The notes below the pieces were generated by a model. That model was not told the origin of the DNA and did no database searches. It saw only the letters and a program-made list of their open reading frames with translations. Below are positions 42,616-52,367 of a stretch of 64,000 nucleotides of DNA, piece by piece. Position 1 is the stretch's first letter, and each line of letters begins with the position of its first letter. The position numbers and the translations under genes are program-made. Source of the stretch: Virgifigura deserti (GTDB lineage: Bacteria > Pseudomonadota > Alphaproteobacteria > Dongiales > Dongiaceae); NCBI GenBank assembly GCA_003576685.1, contig QOZR01000001.1, forward strand, positions 310,001 to 374,000, in the 5' to 3' direction.

Positions 42616-45600
42616 TCAACTTGGCTTCGGTTTAGACACATCAAGCACGAACACGTCGATCCGGTTTCGCAACCCCTCCGAAAGATCCGCACAAAGCATC
42701 TGCTCGAGCTCCCGTGGCGTCTGCGGCATCGGTCGGCCGTCGGCATGCCGACGGAGGCTCTTTCCCGGGATGGGTCCAAACCACAGAACGAGATAAATTC
42801 CGCGACCGCGCGCGTTGACGTATCGGGTGTAGCGTTCATCGAGTTGGGCGGCGGCAGCGCTCCAGACCTCCTTGTGCCATTGACCCTTCACCTCTACTGG
42901 CAGATCGTGTATTTCGCCGTTGCGCACAAGCGAAGCGACAATGTCCGCTCGCTTGTCATCTGGCATTCGGCATTCGGGCCGAAGTTGGACCTCGACCGGT
43001 TCGAACTTGGGCCGGATACGGTCGAGAATGCGGTCGCGGCAGTCGTTTTCGCCGTGCGGCACTTCTCCATTCCAGAACGGAACCCATCCGTTCGTGTCTC
43101 CGTCTCGGACCTCCTCTTGCAGCCATTGCAGCGCGTCCATCGTCATTGCTTGGAGGTCGGCAACGGACTTGGGAGCGCCTCCCGCCATGACCGCTCGAAC
43201 CGCTTCAAAATCTGGGACCTCCGCGGCGGCATCGCGCTGTCGCCGAAGCCAACCTGCCCGCAGGTGGCGCAGTTCGTCGTGATGATGATGCAGGGTGGGA
43301 TCCCCGATTAGCGCGTCGAGCACTTCGCCGACCGATGATTCGTCAGACGCCCCGATCTCCTGCACGCGTTGTCGTAAGAACTCGTGCGCATGCCACGGGT
43401 TCATGTCACCAACCCATCCGCTGCGGGGAGGATCAGCCGCCGGCCACTTCGCGGCAAACGTCTCAAGCAGGAAGCGATTCTGGCCGAGGCCTAGCCGGGG
43501 CCAAGATAGAGGGTCCTCTCGGCGGCGGTGGATAATGTCGGGGTACGTGATTCCCCGAAATAGGCACAGCCGGCTGCGTGCTTCCTCTGCAAATGCCTGA
43601 ACAATCGATCGATGCGTCTCAAAGTCCAGAAGGAAGACAGCGGGTATCCAAAGAGCGCGAGCCTCCGGGTCCGTCATTTCGAGCGCCCCGCGGTGTTCGG
43701 CCTCGTCAAGAAGAGCGCATTGGCGACGGACAAGATCAGTCACCGCGGTACGACCGCCGAATAGGATCGCAGCGGTCATGAGCTCGCGCCGGACATTCGC
43801 ATCAGCATCTGGGACTGTCTCAAGCCATTCGAGCGCTAATCGGCCCGCGCAGGACGCGAAACGATCATCCCCTGTTAACAAATGCAGGGCACCGATATGT
43901 CTACGCCCAGCAGCAAGTTGGGGCTCGAAGAGACGGCGCGCAAATCGTTCGACTCGCTCTTTGTTGGCGAAAATCACTGTTTCAAGGGCCTCGCGCGTCT
44001 CCCCTTCCTTTTCAAATGCGTCGTCGAAGAAAGTCGAGGCGCGAGCGGCCTCGAGAACGGACAAGGGCATCTCTTCAACGCGTTCACCAGCTCTAACCTG
44101 CGCCAGGATTCCCGCGCACATTACTCGCTCAAAAGACCAGTGTTTTCCTTCGCTCTTGGCCTGTGCGACTTGCTCGAGGGTCGGCAAATCGTCCCGGCGA
44201 AGCGCAGTCCGCAGACCGGAGGTCGCACTACTGACACCGTTGTGCCCTAAGAGATCCGAGAGACGATCTTCGGGGGTTTCTCCCGAAATCTCGATGGAAT
44301 GACCCAGATAGGCCTGAGCGATCTCGATTAGCCATCCGACATGTGAGCCAGATTCAATATCGGTGCGGACCGCGTTGAACGCTTGACATCGCGCGCGTTT
44401 CTTTGCCTCGGCTTCTCGTTTCGATTTCCGCTCGCTCGCCTTAAATCGCAACTCTGCGTAGGATGGCTTGTGTGGGCGCGTAATCTCCGCCCATTTTTCT
44501 GCAAGTTCTGGAAGCGCCTCACCGTGCCGTTTCGCAACGGCCTGTACCTCGTCATTCTGGGCTCCCCACCGCGCAAGATCCGCCCAAAGGGCGACGCTTT
44601 CTGTTGAAGGTCCCGAATCCGCGGCCACGTTCATGTGATGCACTATGTCGGCCGTGGAGAGCTGAAGTCCGTCCAACTTCTCGGTGATGCGCCAAAGCGC
44701 CATCCACGAGTTCTCCTCGAAATCCGGATCTCGAAGGCCGTGCGCTTGAATCGCGCGCCGAAGATTGTCGTTCCTTTTCAGGGCTGCTGATGCCGCTTCG
44801 CTTTTGGAGCCGCGACCTTGGACGATGTGCGTTTTGCGAATCCACTGCCATACCTGATCTGCGGTTGGCGACTCCCCACCTTCACGGAAGCGACGCTCCA
44901 CCAGCCGGATAACAGCCGGGGAGAGTGCCTGAATGCATCCGCAGTCATATCGCCGTCGCCCGGTGCACATGAACACCATGCGTTCAGATAGTCTGTCCAA
45001 AACGGGCTCGAGTGATAATACCGGCAATCTCTCGACAAAGCCGTAATCGAGTCTCGAAAGATGGGCATGCCTGTCGCCGCTGTTGATAAGCATTGCGTCG
45101 GCGATCACATCGGCAATGAGACAGGGCGTGAGAGCCTTGCTCCCCCGATCTACGACAATTTTCAGAGAGAGGCGGGCGGCATCTTCGGTTCGGCGTCGTC
45201 GCAGGCGTTCCAAGAGACCAGACCAGCCGATTCCAGGCAGATGGTCGAGAACCTCCAAGGCATCCGACCGCTCGCCATATGGGCGGTTCTCGTCCTCTCC
45301 TATCTCAAGCAGATCGGAGACCAACGTCTCTGCAAACTTTGATCCTCGCATCGCGGCCAAAAGCAACGTGCTGAGGTGATAGTTGCGGTTGCGATCGGTC
45401 AGAACAGCCATGACCTCATCGCGTATCGCTGGATCGAGGAAGCCCGCAATCATAGGCCGTGTCCATCCTTCGGCCGCCCGGAAATACGGGTCATCTTCTG
45501 CAAGTCCTCGCAGCCGCCTCAGGAGCCGACGCTTTTCGGTAATCGAGAAGCCTGAAGGATCTCCGTAGCGGAGGACACCGTAGGGATCGCGATCGATCGC

Positions 45601-46659
45601 CTGCCGGCGGAAGTCGGTGGGGCCAAGTGCCCCGAGCCATGCATGCAAGCCTCTGAGATCCGTGCGAACGGAGCCATCGGGTGCCACGGTCATGGTAATC
45701 CGCCGAACCGACAACTCTTGATCATACAATCGCCTAGCCAGCCACCGTGCACCCAGGTACTCGGCGACCATTCTATGTGACGGTGCGAGGCGCGTTCCTC
45801 CCTCGCTTTTGAAGAGGCGCGTATTGATCGCGGCTTGGTGCGATTCCAAATCGTCGCCATCGAAGGAGAGGAGGCTCGGAAATCTCGGCGCGTCGTCCCG
45901 CACGGAGTCCACTCCGTCCAAGCCGCTCAAAAGAATGGAAGCGAAGATCCCTCCCGCAGAGTCGATCAGACGCTGCTTGTCGATACCGCCTGACGTTTTT
46001 CGCCGCTCGTTCGTCTCCCGAGTGGCGTTCTGAGTCGCGCGCTCGAACAGTTCAACTCGCGTATTCGGCCAAGCCCCTCCTTTCACCGACGAGACCAGGA
46101 GCCGAAGGCTTTCCGGGTTGCTAAGCATATCTCCAAGGTCGCGGCGTTCGGTCTCGACGACAAACTTCCGCGCATCGACATCTGATTCGAACGAATCGAT
46201 GAGCGCGACCAACTCTTCGGACGAGAAAGGAGCGAAACGCGTCTCAACGGGATCTTCTCCGTAGATCTCCTGGAGCAGCGCCTTGTTGCGCGCGCCTTCC
46301 CATTCGGCTGCGCGACACGTAATGAGGGTTCGCGGGCAACCGAGTTTGCGAAGTCGCCGAAGCACTACATCGACGCCATCGCCCCAGCGCTTTCCGGCGA
46401 TCTCATCGAGGCCGTCCACGATCACCAACCGGTCTTTTGCTAGCTCAGCGTTCCGCGGCCCCCATGACGCAAATCCGGAAGCCGTGAAACGTTGCGCGTT
46501 ACACGCCTGTTCTAGGGCTTTGGAGAAGGCTGTTTTGCCTCCGCCAGGCTCGGCGAGGAGAACGACAACTCGGCCCTGAAGCGGTGCGTCTAAATCCCGG
46601 ATGATCTCCTCGGTCTGCGTTCTGCAGGCAATTAATCGGCGCGAAACGTACCTTGACAT
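42616..46659 (-). CDS. STAND-type NTPase with C-terminal PD-(D/E)XK nuclease, putative single-gene defence protein
   Basis: A 1347-residue protein. N-terminal NACHT-like P-loop: Walker A AEPGGGKT (36-43), Walker B LVIVDGLDEIAG (78-89), sensor TLITCRAAEW (111-120), then a winged-helix-like part with LAPSHRMVAEYLGARWLARR near 315. About 800 residues of helical repeat follow (residues 350-1150), as expected of a sensor. The C-terminus is a nuclease fold: D1239 (KRADIVASLV), E1256-V-K1258 (LPVEVKGQWH), then QLDERYTRY and a beta strand GIYLVLWFGP. STAND proteins bind a trigger through the repeats, oligomerise and fire an effector. Avs proteins usually carry the nuclease at the N-terminus; here it is C-terminal. 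Minus strand, unlike most of the island. Confidence 0.8.
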   Translation of the reverse strand: MSRYVSRRLIACRTQTEEIIRDLDAPLQGRVVVLLAEPGGGKTAFSKALEQACNAQRFTASGFASWGPRNAELAKDRLVIVDGLDEIAGKRWGDGVDVVLRRLRKLGCPRTLITCRAAEWEGARNKALLQEIYGEDPVETRFAPFSSEELVALIDSFESDVDARKFVVETERRDLGDMLSNPESLRLLVSSVKGGAWPNTRVELFERATQNATRETNERRKTSGGIDKQRLIDSAGGIFASILLSGLDGVDSVRDDAPRFPSLLSFDGDDLESHQAAINTRLFKSEGGTRLAPSHRMVAEYLGARWLARRLYDQELSVRRITMTVAPDGSVRTDLRGLHAWLGALGPTDFRRQAIDRDPYGVLRYGDPSGFSITEKRRLLRRLRGLAEDDPYFRAAEGWTRPMIAGFLDPAIRDEVMAVLTDRNRNYHLSTLLLAAMRGSKFAETLVSDLLEIGEDENRPYGERSDALEVLDHLPGIGWSGLLERLRRRRTEDAARLSLKIVVDRGSKALTPCLIADVIADAMLINSGDRHAHLSRLDYGFVERLPVLSLEPVLDRLSERMVFMCTGRRRYDCGCIQALSPAVIRLVERRFREGGESPTADQVWQWIRKTHIVQGRGSKSEAASAALKRNDNLRRAIQAHGLRDPDFEENSWMALWRITEKLDGLQLSTADIVHHMNVAADSGPSTESVALWADLARWGAQNDEVQAVAKRHGEALPELAEKWAEITRPHKPSYAELRFKASERKSKREAEAKKRARCQAFNAVRTDIESGSHVGWLIEIAQAYLGHSIEISGETPEDRLSDLLGHNGVSSATSGLRTALRRDDLPTLEQVAQAKSEGKHWSFERVMCAGILAQVRAGERVEEMPLSVLEAARASTFFDDAFEKEGETREALETVIFANKERVERFARRLFEPQLAAGRRHIGALHLLTGDDRFASCAGRLALEWLETVPDADANVRRELMTAAILFGGRTAVTDLVRRQCALLDEAEHRGALEMTDPEARALWIPAVFLLDFETHRSIVQAFAEEARSRLCLFRGITYPDIIHRRREDPLSWPRLGLGQNRFLLETFAAKWPAADPPRSGWVGDMNPWHAHEFLRQRVQEIGASDESSVGEVLDALIGDPTLHHHHDELRHLRAGWLRRQRDAAAEVPDFEAVRAVMAGGAPKSVADLQAMTMDALQWLQEEVRDGDTNGWVPFWNGEVPHGENDCRDRILDRIRPKFEPVEVQLRPECRMPDDKRADIVASLVRNGEIHDLPVEVKGQWHKEVWSAAAAQLDERYTRYVNARGRGIYLVLWFGPIPGKSLRRHADGRPMPQTPRELEQMLCADLSEGLRNRIDVFVLDVSKPKPS

Positions 46660-46905
46660 GAAGACTCGGCCTGAAAAAATTTGTTTAAGCTGGCCACATC
46701 GGCTTGAACTGATTCTTACTGCGACAGCAACTCCCTCCCTTCGGAAAGAGCAACTCCGGCTTAATTTATGAGGTGCTGCTCTAACAGCACAGGCCTAGTT
46801 CACTGTGTTTTCCCGCTACGAGTAAGTGCTGCACGAGAAATCAGAAAATGCTGTAAGATCAAATGGTTCGTTTCTGACATATGTCGTATTCGTCCCGTCG
46901 GGCCT

Positions 46906-47559
46906 TCACGGCGACCAGTTGCAGGCTTGGGCAAGCGGACCAATCTCATCACGCAATCCCGAGATCGTGAACGAGACTGTCGCAGGATTTTCGCCGTAGG
47001 GTGTGAGCCGAACCAGTAGAGTATCCTTTCCGAACAAGCGTCTGATAAAGGGTATGGACTGCTGACCACGCCACAGACCAATGGAATTGTGGTTTGTGGA
47101 GATATTCCAGCGGTCGTTGCGGGCTGGCTCGCGATCTATTCGATACTCGACCAGCATATCGCCGGACCCGAGGAAGTGATCATAGCTTACGATGGTGGCG
47201 GTGGTGTTCTCTTTGCAGCGAACCCAGAACGTGGGTCGGACCGTATCGTAGCGGCTGATCCGCACGGGCTCGTCTGATTCGACGTACATATACACACTCT
47301 TGCTATCATCGAATTTTGACTCGTCTATTTTGACGCGCCATTTCGAGGCGGTGATCCGCGACGTTACCTCGGGTGTAAAGTCGAGTTGGTGAGCCATGCC
47401 GTCGTAACATTCCAGCCGCTGAACATCACTCGCCATTTCGGCGCACCGGGCTATCCCCTTCCTGATTTCATCCATGCCGCTAGCGAATGCGCCTGTGGTA
47501 AAGAAGGTAAATAAAAATGCCGAACACAGGATTCCCAATGCGCCACCCCTGATAGTCAT
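46906..47559 (-). CDS. Exported TagO/VasI-like protein
   Basis: A 217-residue protein with a signal peptide (about 1-27, ending AFAS). The body follows the type VI secretion accessory family TagO/VasI: CAEMASDVQRLECYDGMAHQ, WRVKIDESKFDDSKSVYMYV, FWVRCKENTTATIVSYDHFL, YRIDREPARNDRWNIS, then GLWRGQQSIPFIRRLFGKDT and RLTPYGENPATVSFTISGL ending in QACNW. No other type VI gene is in the window. Orphan copies in islands have no established role. AGGGGGGA lies about 8 bases before the ATG at 47559; a GTG two codons earlier is too close to it. Confidence 0.8.
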   Translation of the reverse strand: MTIRGGALGILCSAFLFTFFTTGAFASGMDEIRKGIARCAEMASDVQRLECYDGMAHQLDFTPEVTSRITASKWRVKIDESKFDDSKSVYMYVESDEPVRISRYDTVRPTFWVRCKENTTATIVSYDHFLGSGDMLVEYRIDREPARNDRWNISTNHNSIGLWRGQQSIPFIRRLFGKDTLLVRLTPYGENPATVSFTISGLRDEIGPLAQACNWSP

Positions 47560-48710
47560 AGACACATCCCCCCTTGACTTAGAACATTGAGCTACTTCAT
47601 CAGAAGAACTCAGCCTAATTTACGGGGCTCTACCGAGCAGACAACCCTTTCGCGATTAGGTCCATCACGCTCTTATGGCCCTCGGAGCTGCACTGCATCG
47701 CCGGCTGAAACGATTGCTCGGTCGCGCTGATTGGGCGATCGCCAAGTTCGGGGGCAAGCGGGTCGGAATTTCTCCGCCGCGGGCAGGCGGTGGCTCCGGC
47801 GGTCGGAGCGGGGGTAACCCAACTCCGACCTACGCACGCCGTCCCCTCGTTTCAGTGACGGCGTGGGAGCGGAGCCAAGCGGCTCCGGTGCAAGAGGAGG
47901 GGTAAACCCTGCCTCTCCTACGCACCCCGGTCCCTTGTGTCAGTGCCGCGGTGGGAGCGGAGCCGCCAGCGGTCCCGGTGGACAACAAGGGGTTAACCCT
48001 ACGAAGCCCTACGCACCGCCGCCCTCTGGTGTACAGGCGACGGAGGGTGCGGAGCCGCCGGAGCTCCGATGGACGGAGGAGGGGTTAACCCTCACTCAGC
48101 CTACGCACGACCGGCCCTCCGGTATACGGGCCGACGTGGGAGCGGAGCCGATCGGAAGGATAGAGCGTCGCCACGTTCAGTGCAATTCCACAGGGCATAC
48201 TAGAGGGGAGCACCATGCTCGGCAGCGTGGCGTAGATAAACCTCCATCCCGTCTTCACTGTCTTCCAATGGATGGGAAATGTGAGGCCCGATTTCATCCC
48301 GCGCAATTCGGTGATACCGATGGTTCCGCTGCCCTTCGGCATCGGCATGCTGCGATGATTGCCGGGCCTACGCTCGGCCTGTACGGAAATCCCCCGATTT
48401 CGCCTCGTCGGAAGCGAGGCATTGCGCCGCTTTCCGAGCCCCGCCGGAACTGTACGACAAACAGCGAAGGCTGGGCTCGATGGCTTGGTCAAAATTTTCG
48501 GCTACACTCGCGAAGTTCACGCCCGCTCGGCCTAAGAGTGCCCAGGAGCGGCATCGAAATAGTGCAAAAAGCCCATTTTATAAAATCAGTTTTTACAAGT
48601 AAATTTCTATAAGCCCGCAGTAAGCCCCCGCGCCTATGCTGCTAAAAGTGGAACCTTGTCGGTCAAGGAAATCGTTTTACGTTCCCGCGGATGCCAGCTA
48701 GTTTTGCGCC
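47560..48710. other. Large non-coding interval of the island, 1.15 kb
   Basis: Between the TagO-like gene and the MmeI-like gene. 47792-48155 is filled by four tandem ~90-bp repeats. 48156-48500 carries a weak minus-strand frame (start near 48345: PMPKGSGTIGITELRGMKSG) that runs into the repeats; I do not call it a gene. 48560-48700 is AT-rich and likely holds the promoter of the MmeI-like gene. Confidence 0.6.
47792..48155. repeat. Four tandem ~90-bp repeat units
   Basis: Units start at 47792, 47881, 47971 and 48061 (periods 89, 90, 90). Each has GGCTCCGG or a variant, then GGGGTTAACCCT (a palindrome in the best copies), CCTACGCAC, a variable C/T-rich stretch with CAGTG, and GTGGGAGCGGAGCC. 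The first and last blocks (GGCTCC/GGAGCC) are complementary, so each unit can fold. A fifth copy is at 28529-28617. The sequence between blocks is variable, and paired changes there would indicate a structured RNA or a miniature mobile repeat. Confidence 0.85.
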
Positions 48711-51700
48711 ATGGGGGATGGCCTGACTGACACAGATAAATTGGAAGCCCTGATAGCCGAGGCCAAAGCTTCGGGCGGATCGGAGCTGGCCAACTACCAG
48801 CTGTTCGTGCTCGGTCTGTGCGAGGCGCTCGGCCTCGACCGTCCTGCCATGGCTCAGGAGCAGAACGACCGGAACGACTACGTGTTCGAACGGCGGGTGG
48901 ACTTCAAGCACCCGGACGGTTCGCGCACTGCCGGACGGATCGACTGCTATCGTCGCGGTTGCTTCATCCTCGAAGCCAAGCAGTCCGGCAAGCGGCAAGT
49001 TGCCAAGGTCGATCCGGCCCATTTCGACCTCATCCCGGAAGATGCCGCGCAGCGAAAGCCCGGTCAGGCGAAGCGTGGCACACGTGGCTGGGACCAGGTC
49101 ATGCTCGCCGCTCGCAAGCAGGCGGAGGACTACGCCCGTGCACTGCCGGTCGAGCACGGCTATCCGCCCTTCCTGCTGGTGGTGGATGTTGGGCATGTCA
49201 TTGAGGTCTACGCCGATTTCTCGGGACAGGGGAAGAATTACGCGCATTTCCCCGACCGGCAGTCCTACCGGATCGGCATGGACGATCTGCGCGACGAGAA
49301 GGTTCAGGCGCGGCTTCGCGCGATCTGGACCGACCCGCTGTCGCTCGACCCCACGCGCATTGCGGCGGAGGTGACGCGCGACATCGCGGAGCGTTTGGCT
49401 AAGATCGCAAAGCGGCTGGAAAGCAAGCACGACGCGAAAGACGTGGCAGAGTTCCTGATGCGCTGCCTGTTCACAATGTTCGCGGAGGACGTGAATCTCA
49501 TCCCGGAGAAGGGGTTTCACAAGCTGCTGGGTCAGATGAAGGATACACCCGAGCATTTCGTGGCGGCGCTGGAGAGCCTATGGGCCGTGATGGACGGTGG
49601 CGGCTACGCGCCGCACCTCAACGCCAACCTGAAGAAATTCAACGGTTCGCTGTTCAAGAAGCGCGCTGCCCTTCCGCTCGACCGGGACGACATCAACGAG
49701 CTTTGGATCGCGGCGGGCAAGGACTGGTCCGATGTTGAGCCTGCCATCTTTGGCACGCTGTTGGAGCGGGCGCTCGACCCGCGTGAGCGGTCGAAGTTCG
49801 GCGCCCACTACACGCCGCGCGCCTATGTCGAGCGCTTGGTAGTTCCGACCATCATCGAGCCGCTGCGGGCCGATTGGGAGCTGGTTCAGGGACAGGTGAA
49901 GGAGCTACGCGACAGGGGCGACCATGCCAGGGCCTTGGCGGCGGTAAAGGCGTACCACCACAAACTCTGCACCACGCGCGTGCTGGATCCCGCCTGTGGC
50001 ACCGGCAACTTCCTCTATGTCAGCCTCGAACTGATAAAGCGGCTCGAAGGCGAGGTGCTGGAGGCGCTGGACGATCTCGGCGAGGATCAGGCGCGCTTCG
50101 CCATGGAGGGCGAGACGGTCAGCCCGCGCCAGTTCTACGGGCTGGAGCTGAACCCGCGCGCCGTGGCCATCGCCGATCTCGTGCTGTGGATCGGCTTCCT
50201 GAAATGGCAGCTCAAGACGGCGGGCCTCACGTCCATTACCGAGCCGATTCTTCACGCCTACGGCACGATCAGGCAGCAGGACGCGGTCATTGCCTACGAC
50301 CGGGAGGAGCCTTTGCGGGACGCGGACGGCAAGCCTATGTCACGCTGGGATGGCGTGACAAAGAAGCTGCACCCGATCACGGGCGAGGAAATCCCGGACC
50401 CGGACGCTACAGTCGAGCTTTACACCTACGTGAACCCCAAGCGTGCACCCTGGCCGGAGGTCGAGTTCATCGTTGGCAATCCTCCCTTTATCGGCGGCAA
50501 GGACATGCGCGCCGAGTTAGGTGACGGGTATGCGGAAGCCTGCTGGGCGGCTCGACCGCATATTCCGGGCGGCGCGGACTTTGTGGTGCACTTTTGGGAT
50601 GAGGCGGCGACCCGGCTGCTGCGCAAGTCGACAAAGGGGCAGGCGAATCCGCTGAGGCGCTTTGGCTTCATCACCACCAATTCCATTACCCAGACCTTCT
50701 CCAGGCGTGTCACCGAGCGCCACATGACCGCCAAGGAGCCTCTGTCGCTCGTCTTCGCGCTCCCGAACCACCCATGGATGAAGGCATCCGACAAGGCCGC
50801 TGTGCGCATCGCGATGACTGTGGCGGAGAAGGGTGAGCACGACGGCGTGCTGGCGGAGGTCGTGTCAGAGGTTGGACTGAATACAGATACGCCGCAGGTT
50901 GGTTTGGAGATCCGAGAGGGGTCGCTGCGTGCCAACTTAACTGTTGGGGCCGATCTCTCGGTGGCTAAGTTACTGATCGCCAATTCGTATATGGCCCACA
51001 AGGGTATGATGCCCTACGGTAAGGGCTTCTGGATTAGCCCCAAACTCGCGGCAGAGTTTCGGAGGGAAGGAAACAAAGAACAGCCCCACCGCATTCGTCC
51101 CTACTTGAATGGTGCTGATCTAACGCGGCGACCCCGCGGTGTCTTTGCCATCGATTTCCTCGGACTTTCGATGGAGGAGGCGCGAAGTTCATTTCCGCGC
51201 GCGTACTCGTACCTTTACGAACACGTGAGGCCGGAACGGCTGACCAATAACCGCAAGGTACGCCGGGAGAAGTGGTGGTTATTTGCAGAACCAGCTCTGG
51301 ACCTACGCGACGCGGTACGAGGTATCCCGCAGTTCATAGCAACAACTGAAACTGCGAAACACAGAACGTTCTCGTTTGTATCTTCCGGCGTACTCGCAGA
51401 CCAAAAGGTACGGGTCATTTCGTCCGACAGAGCAGAAGTTCTGGCAATTCTTTCCGCTCGCCTGCACGTCATTTTCGCCATTGCGAAGGGCGGTAGGCAG
51501 GGCGCGGGAGATGATCCTGTCTATCAACATACGCAGACGTTTGGACCGTTTCCGCTTCCTAAGGCTGCCGAGTGTCGGTTGCCCTCCCATAGTCCCCTCA
51601 GTGCCCAGCAGGAGCGGCTACGCGAACTCGGCGAGCGGCTCGACGGATTCCGCAAGGAGCGGCTAGCGGAGCACTCGTTCCTGACGATGACTGGCCTCTA

Positions 51701-52343
51701 TAACGCGCTGGAGCGGCTGCGCGAGTTGGAGAACGGTTGCGACGTGCCGCCACTGACCGATGCCGAACGCAGCGTGCATCAGGCGGGCCTGATCTCGATC
51801 CTAAAGGAAATTCACGACGACATCGACCGGGCCGTGCTCACAGCGTATGGGTGGGCGGACCTGATCCCGGAACTCGTAGGCAAGCCCGGCGCCACCCTCC
51901 CGTCGCCGCACAAGACTGAAGCGCAGGAACAAGCCGAGGAGGAGTTGCTGACCCGGCTGGTCGCGCTCAATCAGGAGCGGGCGGCGGAGGAGAAGCGTGG
52001 CCTCGTACGCTGGCTCCGCCCCGACTACCAGATACCGAAACTAGGTGTGAAATTGCCGAAGTCCGAGGCTGAGCATGTTGGTGTGCTCGACATCGAACTG
52101 CCCGACATAGCCGAGCGCCCGAAATGGCCTGCGGACGGGCTGGAGCAGATCAGGCTAGTGCGCGACCTTCTCGCCAAGGCTCCAGCGCCGACACCGCCCG
52201 AGGCTATCGCCAGCGTGTTCGATGGCAGGAATACCGCGAGGCGCCGCGACCGCATTGCCGAGGTTCTGGAGACGCTCGTCGCCACCGGCCTTGCGCGGAC
52301 GAGTGAGCAGGACAGTCAACGGCGATATTTCCTGCCGAGATAG
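48711..52343 (+). CDS. MmeI-like (type IIL) restriction-modification enzyme, single polypeptide
   Basis: A 1210-residue protein. The N-terminal PD-(D/E)XK nuclease has D78 (AGRIDCY) and E88-A-K90 (ILEAKQSGK). A helical spacer follows to about 330. The gamma-class N6-adenine methyltransferase has motif I DPACGTGNF (from D426) and motif IV NPPF (590-593, in IVGNPPFIGGKDMR). The target-recognition domain (about 780-980) and a helical C-terminus complete the MmeI architecture. One protein both methylates one strand of its site and cuts at a distance when unmethylated. The recognition site depends on the TRD and cannot be read here. It stands at the right end of the island, after the tandem repeats. 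Confidence 0.92.
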   Translation: MGDGLTDTDKLEALIAEAKASGGSELANYQLFVLGLCEALGLDRPAMAQEQNDRNDYVFERRVDFKHPDGSRTAGRIDCYRRGCFILEAKQSGKRQVAKVDPAHFDLIPEDAAQRKPGQAKRGTRGWDQVMLAARKQAEDYARALPVEHGYPPFLLVVDVGHVIEVYADFSGQGKNYAHFPDRQSYRIGMDDLRDEKVQARLRAIWTDPLSLDPTRIAAEVTRDIAERLAKIAKRLESKHDAKDVAEFLMRCLFTMFAEDVNLIPEKGFHKLLGQMKDTPEHFVAALESLWAVMDGGGYAPHLNANLKKFNGSLFKKRAALPLDRDDINELWIAAGKDWSDVEPAIFGTLLERALDPRERSKFGAHYTPRAYVERLVVPTIIEPLRADWELVQGQVKELRDRGDHARALAAVKAYHHKLCTTRVLDPACGTGNFLYVSLELIKRLEGEVLEALDDLGEDQARFAMEGETVSPRQFYGLELNPRAVAIADLVLWIGFLKWQLKTAGLTSITEPILHAYGTIRQQDAVIAYDREEPLRDADGKPMSRWDGVTKKLHPITGEEIPDPDATVELYTYVNPKRAPWPEVEFIVGNPPFIGGKDMRAELGDGYAEACWAARPHIPGGADFVVHFWDEAATRLLRKSTKGQANPLRRFGFITTNSITQTFSRRVTERHMTAKEPLSLVFALPNHPWMKASDKAAVRIAMTVAEKGEHDGVLAEVVSEVGLNTDTPQVGLEIREGSLRANLTVGADLSVAKLLIANSYMAHKGMMPYGKGFWISPKLAAEFRREGNKEQPHRIRPYLNGADLTRRPRGVFAIDFLGLSMEEARSSFPRAYSYLYEHVRPERLTNNRKVRREKWWLFAEPALDLRDAVRGIPQFIATTETAKHRTFSFVSSGVLADQKVRVISSDRAEVLAILSARLHVIFAIAKGGRQGAGDDPVYQHTQTFGPFPLPKAAECRLPSHSPLSAQQERLRELGERLDGFRKERLAEHSFLTMTGLYNALERLRELENGCDVPPLTDAERSVHQAGLISILKEIHDDIDRAVLTAYGWADLIPELVGKPGATLPSPHKTEAQEQAEEELLTRLVALNQERAAEEKRGLVRWLRPDYQIPKLGVKLPKSEAEHVGVLDIELPDIAERPKWPADGLEQIRLVRDLLAKAPAPTPPEAIASVFDGRNTARRRDRIAEVLETLVATGLARTSEQDSQRRYFLPR

Positions 52344-52367
52344 ACACTGGCGAAGCGGGTCCTGGAC

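Noticed and set aside
47792..48155. CRISPR-like array
   Set aside because: The period is about 90 bp with several short conserved blocks and no uniform repeat/spacer alternation; no cas genes are in the window.
47863..48612. Long plus-strand frame (249 codons) across the tandem repeats
   Set aside because: Its Gly/Pro/Glu-rich repeated peptide simply reflects the ~90-bp DNA repeats; no start site and no domain.
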